Positions 37,613-51,627 of a stretch of 64,000 nucleotides of DNA are shown piece by piece; position 1 is the first letter of the stretch, and each line of letters starts with the position of its first letter. The notes beneath the pieces were generated by a model. That model was not told the origin of the DNA. It was given only the letters and a program-made list of their open reading frames with translations, and searched no databases. This DNA comes from Promerops cafer (taxonomy: Eukaryota; Chordata; Aves; Passeriformes; Nectariniidae), in contig VZSE01005034.1 in the NCBI GenBank assembly GCA_013398275.1, forward strand, positions 1,907,602 to 1,971,601, in the 5' to 3' direction. The position numbers and the translations under genes are program-made.

Positions 37613-40600
37613 TCAAAACAGGATAGGGAACAAAAAGATGGAGAAAACAGTATTTTAGAGTTTAAGGCTGTTAAAGCAAGGGTAAAATACTCTCTTAGAC
37701 AATTTAAGGAAAGAGGAAAAGAAAGAAAAGGCTGTTGTTGAAGTATTTCTCATCCATGCTTCCTATAAGCAAGGTGGTCACCTAACACGAATAAATCAAA
37801 ACTATGGATATCTCAGTTGGTCTCTGAGCTTATTTACTATACCCACATATGGAAAAACATACCAGCCGCTTCCTGTAGAGGTCAGGCTATTTATAAACAT
37901 TCCAAGTGAAGCAGGACCTGATGCAATTGGCTCTACAAGCTGCCCGTCCACAGCATCTGTGCAGCTGCAGGTGGGACGTGGAGACACATCAATCAATCTA
38001 GGGTTAAACAGGAGCTGACAGAACTTTGGAGGAACATGAAGTGCCTGTAACCTATTAGCTGGGCACAGGCCTGCACTTTCCCTCTCTTTGCGTGAGAACC
38101 ACCCTCCAAAGCACAGTGATACAATCCGCTCACTCTTGAAGCTTTCGTTCTAAAGAATGTTCTAAAGAACAGTGACGTCCATCATTTTAGGCACAGTGTA
38201 CATGTTGAAGTGCATGACACAGGTTGCACAGCAGTACCTGCAGTGTTTGTGCTAAGTGACAGAAAAATACATTGGAGACTAGTTAAAGAAACAGCTTGAA
38301 AACAGCTCGAAGGAGAAATCAGTGAAAATGAGAGGGAGAAGAGTGCAAAGTTCTAGCCATCACCTATTGTGTCTAAACTCATATTGTTTCTAAAAATACA
38401 AAAGCAGAAAGCTGGCAGGAAATGTTGATGCCAGAAAGCTTTCATCAAGTAAAGGCCATGCTGGTGCCCAGTGTAAAACTGAGCCTCCAGAGCTCCAGGA
38501 TTGAATCTGACAGCCATGTCCTAATGCCACTGCTCAGCTCCACCTCAGCTTGACCAAAACTTCAAAGCCTATTAAAATCAAGTAGAAACTTTCTCTGGCT
38601 CCGGCTCCTAAGTTTAAAATTGGCACTGGACTTTGTCTTGCATTTCACCTTCTCCCCAGCCCTGTAGCTCGATACCCCTCGTTAGCCTGCTCAGGATGGT
38701 TTCTGTCCATCTCTCTGGAGAACATTTGTCACCCGGGACTGCTCCAGCCCCTGCTTATTTCGCCGAGCAGGAATTTTGGCAGCAATTAGCTGAAGTGAGT
38801 TTCGGGACCTTCAGCCTGTTTGTTTGACCTCTGGAAGTAGGTGGCTAATTCAAGGACAATGGAAGCTGTCGTGTTGTGTTACCTGTTTCCAACACGAAAT
38901 CAATCGGGGAGAGCGGGAGTGAAGTCAGCCTTTCTGTTTTGATAAGACGGTGTCCAAAGATCCCTGGAATGAGTGGAACTCCAGCAGCCACTCGGGCACA
39001 GGGCCGCCTGGCCTGCTATTTATACACCCGGGGGCAGGGCTGGGGAACAAAGTGGTTCTTCTGCTCCTGTTTTATTTTTATTTGCCTGAAACTGAAGGGG
39101 AAGGGCACAGCTCACAGCTTTCATCATCCGGAAGTACGCATGGGCAATTTTAATTTTTTTTTTCTTTATAGTGAAAAAAAAAGAGTGTTACCAGTAAAGC
39201 CTTATGTCATATATCACATATATGTATTTATATCATATTCTACATAAAATATATATGTATAATATATATTACCATTAGATATCTAAACATTGTTTAAGCT
39301 TTCAAAAACAGAATCTCTCTAAGGACAACCTTTAAGAAAATGAAAAATGTGTATTCCATGTGTAATGATGATGTACCTGGTCTGTGCTCCACTCAGGAAG
39401 TGGTTGCCTTAATGACACAGAGGGACAGGGATATCAAAGTAGGACAGCTGAGAGAGATGTGAGGCACACACCAGTTCATATTTTATATGGCAAAAGTCAA
39501 AGTAATGGCGTTTTGTGGAGTTTAATTCACATGCAGAACTGTGTTTGAAATTCAGTTATACACATATTTGCGCTAAGCCCCTTTGGAAGCAGATCCAAGT
39601 AAGCCCAATGTTTGGAATTTTTTAAATTGGTTGGGGACATAACTTAGTGATTGCAGTGGTTTTTGCCTTTGAGGAAGGGAGCAGTAGCACTGAATTTCAT
39701 TTAGAAGTGACCTTTTCCTGTTGACAGAGATAAGCCCCAAAAGAGCCTCATCCAATTCTCCTGTGCTAAATATGACAGAAAAGAGTCTTTGGGAAAAGAA
39801 GTCCAGCACAAAACCCTGGGGAACACTAATTGCAAGCTTATTTTAAGCATCTTGCATGTTCTGAATAGTTTACAAGGCTGTTCCAGTTGCTGAGAAGTCA
39901 GAAGTCTTGGTAATAAAGACTCTTGGGAAACTGATCCATCAGTTTTACAAGTTTACAGTGCTGCTGGAAAAGGGCCAGTGAGCTGGTCCCTGGAAATGAA
40001 TGAAATATTTCTCTATTACCTCATATAGCTTGCAACACCGTAGTAGCTGAGTAACTTGCAAGTGTTACTGCATTCATCCTTGCAGTATCTGAATAATCCA
40101 GGAAAATGCAAGTACAAGCAGCTATAAAAATATTTCCACCTCTCTTTTGTGGCCAAGGTTTCCACCGCTCCTAGCCCAGCAGGGGAAAATCTCAAAAAGC
40201 TCCCTCCATGGGGCACAACCACATCCTAAGCATGGACACTGTTCCTCCCCCAACCCCAGACTGCTCCCAGGCCTCTGCCAACAGGGCAGCAATGCTCACC
40301 TAACCTCAGTTTGTTTCTCACTGGACTAGACAGGGGATTATGACAATTTTCTGTGAAGACAAAGGCACATGCAAGAATTACCAGATTAGCCTCTATGGGC
40401 TGGTTTCCGTCATCCCACAAACCTTTGGAACTGAGACATGAATCCAACATGTGGCAAGTGACACTTGGGAGCCATAGGTGCTTTTCATTAATAGCTACAT
40501 GACCTATAACTTAGGCCTTCTCATAGATTATTGCCATTATGCTATTTTTAACATTAGCAGTCACTGGGTATATATCTGTGTTTTCAAACAAAAGCATGGC

Positions 40601-42052
40601 TCCAGCCCAGAGACTCTTTGCAAAACAATTTGCTGCTCCTTCCCCCTCCACCTCCTCTTTTCCTTCCCTCTCCACCCATAAAATTCACATCCAAATTCAG
40701 TTATCTCTGTTTATCTGTCAGGAAGTGCCAAAGGAAAAAAATAATTGATGATAGATTTAAGAAAATAATACATCGTGTACGCAGTACATCCACACCATAA
40801 AATATTTTACAATGCCATAATCCACAATATGTGCTAGGAGTAGGCTAATCAGACTTATTTCAAAATAGCTGGTTAGAAGGAAAAAATAAGAGACGGGCTG
40901 ATTGCAAACAGGGCGAACAGAGCACATTTTCCATGTCTCACCAAAACCTTTGCAAAAAACTGCTTCTAACCATCTCTGTTTACAAGAGGGGAAAACAGCA
41001 TGAGAAATGACTTTTTTCCTTCTTGCACAAATCAGAACTTGACTTGAGAAACAACACACCCTGTCCTGCAGCATTAACCTTACAGCCTCGGGCACTCGGC
41101 TTGAAATGCCTCACAAAGCAAACAAACCCTTCTGGAGAGAGCCACCTCCTTATCTATGCACAGATAAAGCAAGAGGGAAAGGATGAGTGACGGCAGGAAA
41201 CTCACATTTCATTCCAGTGACGAATTTTGACCAGCTTTTCATTCTTTGCACTGGAGATGCAAGTGCTTAAGAGGACCACAAAGACAGGGATGAGTGTACA
41301 CAGCTCCTTTTAAGCAGTAGGGAAGCTCTTTTTGGCAAATAAATGTGTTTCCACTGTTGCTCAGTCATCAGGATCACCAGACAGAGGGCGTGGGCTTATG
41401 TTTTTTCTTTTTTGGGGTCTGTCTAGCCAGAGTTTTGCATAACTTCCTCCACCCTGTTCCGCTGATCTTGCTGCAAGGATTTGAGCAGTTCATCTGTGTA
41501 GTGTTCTGTCTGACCTGCCCAGTGATTTCCTAGGAAGTCAGGAATGCACTGATCCCTGGTAGGTGCACAAGGAATCCAGGGCTGGGGCAGGTCCCTGTGC
41601 TCTCATCACAAGGGCCAGCTAGTGGGGCTGAAGCAAGGTGGGCACACCAAACTGTGACTGCCAAAACTGGGCACATCTCTGGCAGCCACGGATTGTAGTC
41701 AGTCACTTGAGATCCTTTTAGTAAAGTCTGACTTAAGAGCAAATGTGTGCGGAAAACGGTGAGCTCAACAGCCATATATAGTTAATTCAAGCCCTGAAAT
41801 AGACAGGACTGTAAATAAGCTTTTCATGTGATGGAGGTGGATACAGATGTGAATGAAAACCAGGACAAAATGAAGCATACTGGCAAAAAAATTGTGCTGT
41901 CAGACTCACTCCACAGCTCTCCTGGATACAAGAGTCCCTTCGCTAGACTGCGGAAATGAAATAGATTTTATCTCCTTAAACTTCAGGAAAGCATCAGATC
42001 TAGGACTGCCTGGTAAGCTATAAAAAAAACTGCAAGAAAAGGGGATGGCTAC

Positions 42053-42053
<1 letters not shown>
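37613..42053. other. Intergenic, no gene seen
   Basis: Mostly unique DNA. A TATA-rich stretch lies at 39205-39272. Pyrimidine-rich CT DNA at 40630-40680 keeps three frames open. No exon or RNA gene was recognised. Confidence 0.5.

Positions 42054-42084
<31 letters not shown>
42054..42084. repeat. A31 homopolymer
   Basis: An unbroken A run follows GGGGATGGCTACC, with no recognisable retrocopy on its 5' side and no clear target-site duplication. It could be a decayed poly(A) tail or simple slippage DNA. Confidence 0.9.
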
Positions 42085-42087
<3 letters not shown>

Positions 42088-42268
42088 GGTAAAATTCTCC
42101 AAAAAGCAGGATGCATATCTGCAAAAGTGTTAAGGTATGTATGGGAGTGTAGGAGGGCTTCTTGCAGAGGTACTAAGAGTAAGTTTTGAAACAGAAAGTA
42201 TTAGACGTCCCATTGGCTATGCTAATGCCAAAAATCTGTTTTCTTCTTTTTGATGAAAAATAACCTTA

Positions 42269-42280
42269 GGGGGGGGGGGG
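42269..42280. repeat. G12 homopolymer
   Basis: Twelve G follow TAACCTTA. The length may be misread in sequencing. Confidence 0.9.
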
Positions 42281-44640
42281 TTTCCTATCCCAGAGAGAGG
42301 GTGGAATAAATTAAGGGTGGATGTTGGCAGCCTTGCAAGACTGAAATCTTGGAGCAAACTCCAGAGCAGCTGGGACAAGGCAACCTCACTGGTGCTTCTG
42401 GATGGTGTTTAGTCTTTTTACAAAGGGCTGAGTGATATGAGCAGAATAGGAAAGTAGCAAACAAGGCTGTGCAACACAAGTCACCTTGCTGTAGAAGAAA
42501 TCAAATATAAAGGAAATGTATGAATAGTATTATATTATCACTTTGATATTGATATTGATGTGATATTGAACATAATCTTTAATCCTTGAAACATTTGAAA
42601 TATCAGGAATAAATCACTAGTTTATGGCCTTCTGCCCTTCCCCATGTCTTTGGAAAGTATCGATTTCTCTAGCTAAGGACAAGATACTGGACGTATCATT
42701 CCAGTAGCAATCATTCTTCACATTCAGCTTAATTCCAATGGCTACACACCTCTCTTGACCCTAGCTAAATTAAAAGAAAGAACTAAAACAAGAAGAAGGT
42801 TTAATAAAAGTAACATTGCATCAGGTGCACAAACTTCCTGGAACAGCTAAAATTTACAAACAGAGTCATGGATTTTGGCAGAGCACTGGCATGTTTTGAT
42901 GAGGTCACCAAAGGTGTAAAGTGACTGCAAGATATGTATTTGATTATCTCTTAGATTTATAGAGGATTTGCTTGCTTGGAAAGAATTTTTAGAATGATTG
43001 GCATACACAATTTGTGTAAGCTAATGGTGTTGGGATTTTATATACAATTCTATTTATATACAAACTGGGGGGAGTTCTGCTCCTTGATCTAAGCTCCCAC
43101 GTAGGCAGGGGGTGAGAGTCTGCATTTGCTGCCTGCACGTTCGTTTGGACAGAACTCCACAGCAAGTGCCAAAAAATCCCACATCAGAAGGGCAGCATTT
43201 TACTCCCACTGCAGACTATCAGAGACCCAGTCAACAACCAGCATGGCAACTGCTCAACTGAGAAATGGCATAGGCCAGCAAGGAACTGAACAAGATTTAC
43301 TCGTAGCCTTTATGTAATGGATGCAGAAAACTTTGTGTACTCTTGTTCTAATAATAGCACCCCCCACCCCGAAGGGGATGAAGGGGATTTAGTGGAAAGA
43401 TAGCTGTAGACCCTTCACACTTTAAAAAACATCCCACAGTCTGAGCGTCCATTTATTTGCTTGTCCTCATCTTCCACTCAGAACTATGTTTTGGCCATGC
43501 ACGTGTGCATCCACAAATTCCCCGAGGCTTAGAGTGGAAGCAAGGAAAGTTATTCTCTGTAAGATGTGAAGGGGACAGAGTGGAGATATTCTGCTGACAT
43601 TAAGTTATGAACCCTCCTCCAGAGAACAATGTTCTCTTCCCAAGGTCTTGCCACCAGCCACAGAGGTGAAAAAAAGCTTATCTGGTGATAGGATTGAAAA
43701 AACCCTCCCTTTTCCCATAGCTGTTCCTCAAAAATTGATCTTGAGCACCTTTAAATGGAGCTCACTGCTTTCTTCACTCTGCAGATGCCTAAAGGCACTC
43801 CAAAAGGAACAACTCCAGAATATCTCAGTAGGAGCAGAGGAACAGTGGCAAAAGACTGAAAACAAACACTTTCCACTTTAAAAGCAGGGATTGCTTACTA
43901 GAAAAGGGGTAAGAAAGAAGAAGGACCATGCCATAGGGCTTCTGGGCTTTTTTCTTTCATTTTAGTTGCTAAAGCAAACAATTTCACAAAGGAAAAAACA
44001 CATGGAGGGAAAGGGAAACAGACTGAGGATGGGGAAGCAGATGAAGATCAGAGAAATGAAGCTTCTTACTTGTATGCCAGATGTGGGTGTGGAGAAGACA
44101 TCACGGGGTTTGTAGGTGAATTTGTTGGATTCTCTCTACTGTCTGTTGTTCTCCAGCTGAGGCAGCTAAGGAAGAGGCAGCCCTGTCATCCCCCTACATA
44201 GACAGTTCAGAACAATGGAAATAATTAAGAATAAGTACTATTTCAACTGAATTTAAAGGAGAAAAATGCAGCTGAGAAAAGGCTGAGAAAAGGCTAATGC
44301 ATCCTTAGATCCACAATAGTTTTTGTGCATCTCTTGGTTTAAGAGAGATGTGCAAGGCCCATTGTTACTTAAGGACTATTTTGGGAGCTGGATCAGAGGC
44401 AGAGATACAGACAAAGAACTGAAAAAATGACCAGCTTATACAGAGGACAAAACATGAAGAGTGAAGTGTTATTTTTTCCAATGCCTCCTCCAGAAGCACT
44501 GACCTTTTTCCTAGGTTTACTCAGTGTTTATTTGCAGTCATTTTGAGGACCACATTGCCCACCTTCCTTCTGACTGTGAGGCACAGCCAGCATTCAGTAG
44601 TGCGTGTGGCTGAGAGTTACCACCTGCAGCCATTCCAGCT
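42281..44640. other. Intergenic, no gene seen
   Basis: Unique DNA. A 13-bp duplication (GCTGAGAAAAGG units) lies at 44270-44296. No gene was recognised. Confidence 0.5.
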
Positions 44641-44659
44641 GGGAAGGTGAAGCAGACTG

Positions 44660-44912
44660 TGGAGAAAAGTCTATTTCTTCCTCAGATTGGGAAGTATTAG
44701 AAAAAACACTCTCACTGTTAGGGTGGTGAGGCATTGGAATAGGCTGCCTTGCCCGGGGAGGTGGTAGAGTCACCATCCCTGGAGGTGTTTGAGAGGCATC
44801 TGGTGCTGGGTGATGGTTTACTGGTTATGGGGTCACAGTGGCAGTGCTGGGTAGATGGTTGGGCTTGGTGATAGAAAGGTCTCTCCCAGCCTTGATGATT
44901 CTATGATTTAAT
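44660..44912 (+). mobile_element. CR1 LINE, 3' end fragment
   Basis: The plus strand reads GGCATTGGAATAGGCTGCCT, GGAGGTGGTAGAGTCACCAT, CCCTGGAGGTGTTTGAGAGG, CATCTGGTGCTGGGTGATGG, a GCAGTGCTGGG block, TCTCTCCCAGCCTTGATGAT and TCTATGATTT. This is a CR1 tail of the same general type as the copy ending near 19.1 kb. The 5' boundary is blurred by divergence. Confidence 0.92.
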
Positions 44913-45917
44913 GAAAAAACCTGCTCTTTAGAAATCATTTTAGTTAGGAACTAGCCACAGAAACTGTATGCTAACTGCAGAGCATGACACAGGGTCATGT
45001 TAGCCTGGGCTTTTTTATGTGACGTTTCTTTTCCTGATGGGGCTGACTCAAAAACTGTTTCTCCACTTAATGGTAATAGAAAGCTATTTCATAATTTCCA
45101 ACTCGTTAAGCCATATTTTGCTATTTATGGCAGCATTCTCTCCCACAGATGCTGCCATCTTCTCTGCTTACAGCTAATTCCTTAAGCACCACAATTTCCT
45201 GAATGGCTTCTTCAGTTTGGTTTTTTTCCAAAGGATAAATGTATTCTTGCTGTCTAATCCAGGATTCACACACACCAGTCAGCAAAGGGGATCTGGACTT
45301 GACCGTACATCTACTTTTTAGACTCTGTGAAGAGAGTCTGCTTTAATTTCATAGACTCTAAATCAGATTTTTATCTTAGTTTTATAGCTGCTACCACTTG
45401 AGCCACACTTCTTTTATAGCAGGGGTCTGAGGTATTGCCAAAACTGGCAAGGGAGGCAAAAGGATTTTCTTTTAGCCCAGAATGCACACTCTTTTGTGAA
45501 ATGTGATGTTATAGAGGTTTATGAGCCAAAATTATGGCTAGACTGTGTGGGTGCCAAGATTTGCAAGTCTCTAGTGCCATTACATCTGTCACCTGCAAGA
45601 ACTGAATGGAAGATTTGGAGCATCTCTGGCAAATTTATTCCCTAAACACAGACAGATGAAACTCCCTCATTCCTAGCAGCTCCAAGAGAAGACCTCAAAA
45701 AAAAAAAAATTTCTAGCTACCTAAAATGTATTGGAAAAAACTTTTCTCTTTAGCATTAATAATTCACATATGTCTAGGAAAAGAAGTGGAAAATAAATAA
45801 AATGGATTCTCTGTTTTTGGAGTTTGCCTCTTTCTGCCTGCCACCTCCATCCTTGTAACCTTAGCACTGAAAATGACCGAGAGGGAGAGAAAAGGAGATA
45901 GAATCATTGTCTAGAAT
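44913..45917. other. Intergenic, no gene seen
   Basis: Unique AT-rich DNA with an A13 run near 45698. No gene was recognised. Confidence 0.5.
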
Positions 45918-45940
45918 AAAAAAAAAAAAAAAAAANATTA

Positions 45941-45976
<36 letters not shown>
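45918..45976. repeat. A18-N-ATTATTATAT-A30 low-complexity block with an ambiguous base
   Basis: Two A runs (45918-45935 and 45947-45976) flank an undetermined base at 45936 and an AT spacer. The N shows that the assembly is uncertain here, so run lengths should not be trusted. Confidence 0.9.
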
Positions 45977-45979
<3 letters not shown>

Positions 45980-46411
45980 ATCTCATTTTGGTCAAAACAA
46001 AACCCTTTTATTCTCCAAGGCTTGAAGGACTCAGTAGAGGACAGTGAAGTCATAGCAGAGGCAAAAGCAGATTTTTTTTCCTGCCTGAGGAGTTTTAACC
46101 TCTTTGAAAGCTGTTAGAGCACTTAAGCCTCTTATATTTTTCTCTGTTCTACAAGTAATTTTTATGTTTGGGGGACTTTTTTTGTTTAATTTTAAAATAA
46201 TTTTTAGTGACTTCTCTGCCCTCTTTGGGGTAAGTTTCTCTAGGACCCTGTGCACATCTCAACAGCAGAAAACAGCCTTTCTGAACAAGAAAGTGATTCC
46301 CATTTTATTTTAGGGACACTGTGGAGAAAGATTAGTGCAAAGAGGAAGAAGAAAAAGCAACAGCAAAGAGAAAAAAAATCCTCAGTAAGATCTAACTGAT
46401 AAATAAAAGAC

Positions 46412-46439
46412 AAAAAAAAAAAAAAAAAAAAAAAAAAAA
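46412..46439. repeat. A28 homopolymer
   Basis: The A run follows AAATAAAAGAC. The AATAAA hexamer about 10 bases before the run makes a retroposed poly(A) tail conceivable, but no parent gene was recognised upstream. Confidence 0.9.
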
Positions 46440-49400
46440 GAAAAATTCTATTTCGCTTGGTATTTTAATAATGGCTTAATTCCTCATAAAATTGGGCTTT
46501 TAAAAATAGCCTTAAAAATCAAGCCTAATCCTGACATGATTTTTACTGGACAACCTGAAGCCTTGCCTAGACTTGTCTGAGACAGGGATTTCAGAGACTC
46601 TTCCTGGCTTTCCTATAAAAATGCAGCAGGATCCTGAGAAGCCAGTCTATCGACAGCCTCGGCTGGAGGTTCTCAAATGCGTGTTACTGCCGGGCAAGGA
46701 AACCTCACTGATGACACCTAGTGTTCTCCCATATCCCAGGAGAGAAGGCTCCTCTGAGGGATACCCAGGGGGCTTCTCCTCCCACGGGCTCTGCTAAATA
46801 AAAACCACTGGAGGTGCAAGAAGTGGTTTATACTGATCTTCAGTAGAAGAAATGGGCTTCTGGCTGTGGGTGAAAAATGATCCTAAGAACAGAAACTTCT
46901 CTTTTCACCAGTTTGAAAAAGCAGCTCTAATGAATTTAACAGTGACTGCTTTTAGCAGCAGATATACAACTGTGTTTCCTGGCACAGCTATTCCTATTTA
47001 GCATCTGCACAATGGCACTGTGGGTGAAAAAAATGGTGTCAGACTCTTCATCTGATACAAAGAACTCAGCATCAGTGTATGCAATATGAAGCCCAAAATC
47101 ACAGCTAGGAAAAATATGGATTGGGGGCAAGTCTGTCATACAGGAATCCTGCTGTTTCCTGCCAAGTGACAAGTGGAAGGTTTTCCTGGCTGTAAGGAGC
47201 ATGGTGTAAAGAGTCACACATCTTTGTTTCCATATCCCCATTTTGGGTCGGCAGAAAATCAGCCAAAGCATCTGAGAGGATCATGAGAGAATGAAAGAAT
47301 GAATGAGTTTTCCCAAATCTCTTAATCCTCAGATACCAACCCAAACAATCAGGGCCAATCACATGTATTGCAAAAGGCCAGTATCCAGACTAATTCCTGC
47401 AGAGTTACAGACCGTGGATAAAGTTTTAAAACCTTATTATTTTCTTTAAACAAAAAATAAAAAAAAAAATCCAACATGTTTTTAAAGCATAAGAGAAGAG
47501 CACTAAACACTGAGACTAACTGAAAAGGGAAGAGGGCAAAGTTGCATTTGCCATGCCCTGTTGCACACAGAATCCTGTAAAATTCAGCCTCAGTCTACAG
47601 ATCCTGAAGCCAAATGGAGAAAGGTACAGAATTCACACATGGGAATGCAGATAGTGAGAATAAATCAGCAGAGACAACTCAATAGAGGTACAAGGCTGGC
47701 AGAGTAATGCATTGGCACGGCCTCTATTCAACAAATGAATCCTCAGGGCAGCATATTTCTGGGAAAGCTTTTGGTCATTCCTTTCTCACCACTCCCCTGC
47801 ACCCCAAATGAAGCTATGACTGAGTATTTACAGCCTGGCCGTGTCAGAGGGTTGACAGGCCTGCTGATTTAAAGCACAGTTCTACTAGGAAGAGTGGCTC
47901 TGTGAATGATAACCTCATGGCTTTCTATTTAGGGTATCTCACTGATTTCCAGTTCAAGTGAACTGGAAAAAAGAATACAAATAACTCAGCTAAGTTGGAT
48001 TCCTTCTGGTTTATCTGTCAGTGGCAATTAACAACACGAGTCAAGCTCTGTCTTTCCATACCTGAGCAAACAAAAGCTGAGAGGTTCAGTGTAGGTTTTC
48101 TACTTTTGCCACTTAAATTAAGAAATGCCTTCCTCCAGAGCTCCCTTCCCTGCAATATACAGCTCCCCTTTGGCAGCAATGCCCTGAAGCCCTTCTCCTA
48201 GAAGGACAGGTTCCAGGATCTCTCCTCCCAGATAGCAGAGGAAGGAGAAGGGGATACTATACTGCTTATTTTTTGCTTATTGTAGAGCAAAGTAAACTTC
48301 AGGCACACTTTTAGTGGCTGTTTCCCTCTACTGTTTTTCCTTAGCTCACCTCCCTGCCCAAAACTGCCGTACACTTAAAATGCTCATCGTCCTTTCACTT
48401 TAGCCCTACTTAAGGCATCATTCTACTAGCTATATATACTGCATGGCAACATAAATCATTAATAATTCCATCAAAGTAGGTGAAAGCAAGCCAGTAGAAA
48501 AAAAAGAAAAAAGTCCAATTTTTTCCCTATTAATCTGGTCCATGTGTTCTCCATTTTCTTTTCCATTAGGCAAATAGCCATTGAGTATTCAATGCTGTAT
48601 GAAATTATTGCAAAAACTTAACCAAGCAGCTCAGTTCAGCTGCTCAAATCATGCAAGGCTATCAGCATTTTAAGACTGTCTCTCTATTTGCTCTTGATCA
48701 AACTCTGAGGGGGGCTAAGATTTCCTGGACCAGGACCAGAGCTGGACACAGATTGGACACAAAATTATTTTTTTTTATTCAATTTTTTCACAAAACACCT
48801 AAATGCAGAAAACTGTTCTGAATAGATTTTTCAACTTTGGGGCTTTTTTTCCCATCAAAGTAGAAAAGCCTGGATTTCCTGTTGTACTCTTTTCCTTCTG
48901 CTCACCCCCTTCACAATGCTACACTCAGAGATCCTTTTCCATCAGTTTGCTTTGTTATGCTGCAGCTTTTCAAAATTTGGCTATGTTTAGGAAAACATTG
49001 AAAAACAGCAAAAGGAAAAATGAAAAAAGGAGAGCTGCCAAGCCTTAGGTGCAGTTAACTGTTACCTTCAGTGAAGAAACATGAAAAACAAGAAAATATG
49101 CATTTAAAGATGTAAATACTTCCTTTAGAAGTATTTAGTGACAACTGGGAGACAGGCAATCCATTTAAAGCAAAGCTTTGACATGTTTAAGGAATCTCCT
49201 CTCTGCTTTCTCAGAGGAAGCTGAACTCAAACTTTGACCTCCAGTTCCTCCATCTCTCAGCTTTAGGTAACAGATGGGATTGCAGGGGGTCTTGGAGCAA
49301 TGTTTACCAGTCAAAAATGGAAAATAAAGGGGTTCTGGCAATCCCCAAGAAGCATTGTTTCTCTTTGGGCAATGTGCTTTCACATATATAAGCATTTTTT

Positions 49401-51627
49401 TCTTTTTTTTTAAAATGAGATATATTTTGAAAGAGGCCAGTGCCAAACCAGCAATTGGATTTTCACTTTTCCTTGCTTGTGCTCACTTTGCATTTCTCCT
49501 GCAGGTCAGAGCATGTGAAACTAGGAATAGAGAGACAAACACCTCTTCAAAAATGCCTGGTTTTAGAAGCCCAATTGCTCTTCAATTAGCACATAGCTCT
49601 TCTCTTAATAAACTCCCATGTATCTCCGAACACAACCAATGGCAAGTTGCATTCTCTCCCACAAAATACATTGAAAGCAATTAGTGGAAAAACAAGTAAC
49701 TATTATTAATAGTTACATTTTCTGCCTGGGCTTCCAGGGCCAGTGGGGCTGTAACAACCACCAGCTCACAGTAAAATGACCCACAGCAAGCTGCTCAGCC
49801 AGACAGAGCACTAGGGAGAAATCAGTCCCTCCAACAGATTCTTCCTCATTGTATCCACCAAACATATATATATAAACGTGCAGCATTTAAAGGCCACATA
49901 AGCAGACACATCCTTAGACCGCTGCAATCACATTATCTGCCCCCTTAAATTTACCTGTTCTTTTAAATTCTTCTTTGCAGTGTATTTGAAGGATTTCTTG
50001 CTTGACCCATCTTATTTTGTTCACACTGAAGCATTCCATTGTTTATTTCTTCTAGGATCTTAGAGGGGGAAAAAAACATTACCAGACTTAGAGCTCTGTC
50101 CTTACAGGAGTTCCCTCACAGCCCCACTTTATAAGGGGAAGCAAAAGCACTCAGGTGTTGCCTGATGTTAACTTAAGACACCTGCCACAGTAGCAAAGCT
50201 GAGCGGAAGAGTGTCTGAAAGACTGAAAGAGACTGTGTATTATTTGCCAAGTTACCCTGCTGTGCCAGTTTTAGGCAGTTTTCATCCTGCCTCCCATCAA
50301 TCTGCACTTGCTTCTTCCCTACTGTGTTCCTGCTCGCTGCTCTGTTCTGGGTAAATCGTCCAACTTTCAGCCACAACACTAAAATGTTCTCTCTCACGTC
50401 TTGGTCCACACATTTCCTGCTTTAAAAGGCCAACACCTCTGTCTTTGCCCACAAAACAGTGTGCTTCTACTATACAATAGCTTTTAACTACACCATAGCT
50501 TTCAGTTCCATTGCGTATTCATCTTGAAAATTAAATTTTAGATGGCAATAATCCCTGCTACTTTTCCCCTGGACCAGGCGTTGCCAGACACTTTCTCATT
50601 ATGTCACTTGGATTCAATTACACTTTCCTTCGGACTAAATATTGCCACAGATACCCAATACTTTCACTCTGCTATATAAAAATAGAGAGACCTTTCATCC
50701 CCTTTTTTTTTTTTTTTAATTCTAGCACTGTTCATGTGTAATACAACAGAAACCTTTGCTGCCAGCATTTCTGGTTTCTCCCCAAACTCTCAACCAATTG
50801 GTTGCATTTAGACAGCTGGAATCTAGCCCTGTGTTAATAATGTGAGGAGAAGTGTTTCCATTCACCCTGGTGCCCAGGAGCTGGATATAGCCTTTGCACA
50901 CCTGAAATCCAAGAACACCCCTGTGGCATGTGGCACAGGACATTCCAGGAGCTGCAGGCCACGGTCTCCTATTTAATGGGCTTGTTTCCTCTCAGTGCTT
51001 TGGAGCAGGAGGAGAATAAAAGGTTATATTTGTAAAAAATGTCACTGTTTCAAATTGCAGTAACATACGTGGCTTTTCCCGATACATTGCCACTAAGGGG
51101 CTTTACAGCTTCCCTTGCCAGTTACCTATAAACCAGCCTCCTTGATTCCACTGCCTGCCTCTTTGGCTGCTAGTGGAACTGGGAAAAACTGTTTTTACTG
51201 GCAAAAAAACCCATGAAGCAGGCGTGGAGACACCTGTGATGAACATTGTGTAGAGAGGGGCTCAGTGGGACATAGGTATTCAGGCATGACACGAAAATCC
51301 CTGAATTGATCACGAGGCATTGATGAAATACCTGAAAGACCCTTGATGTGGAAATGAAGTGACTAAACTCAAGGCCCTCCCTGGCTGCCTTTGCAGACAG
51401 CCACCTGATAATAGATGGGTGCATTTTAGCAGTGTGACAGCACTCAGGATGCATCCAGCTACAGGAGCTGAAATTAGTGACTCGAAGGTTTCTTTAGGTG
51501 CATTTTCTGTGTAAAACACTTCTCCTCAACAGGGAGGGTGGAGGGAATAACCACAATGTTTGAAAGTCTGCTCAAACACAAGTCCTCCTCCCCAGTAAAG
51601 GTAAATGAGCCTCTTTTACTCACCTCA
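46440..51627. other. Intergenic, no gene seen
   Basis: About 5 kb of unique DNA with a T15 run at 50704-50718. The frame 46936-47271 (minus, 111 codons) has an acidic stretch but no recognisable family and no supporting splice sites. Confidence 0.5.

Noticed and set aside
38145..38170. TTCTAAAGAATGTTCTAAAGAAC inverted repeat resembling a heat-shock element
   Set aside because: Only one GAAnnTTC pair matches. A motif this short is expected by chance and no nearby promoter supports it.
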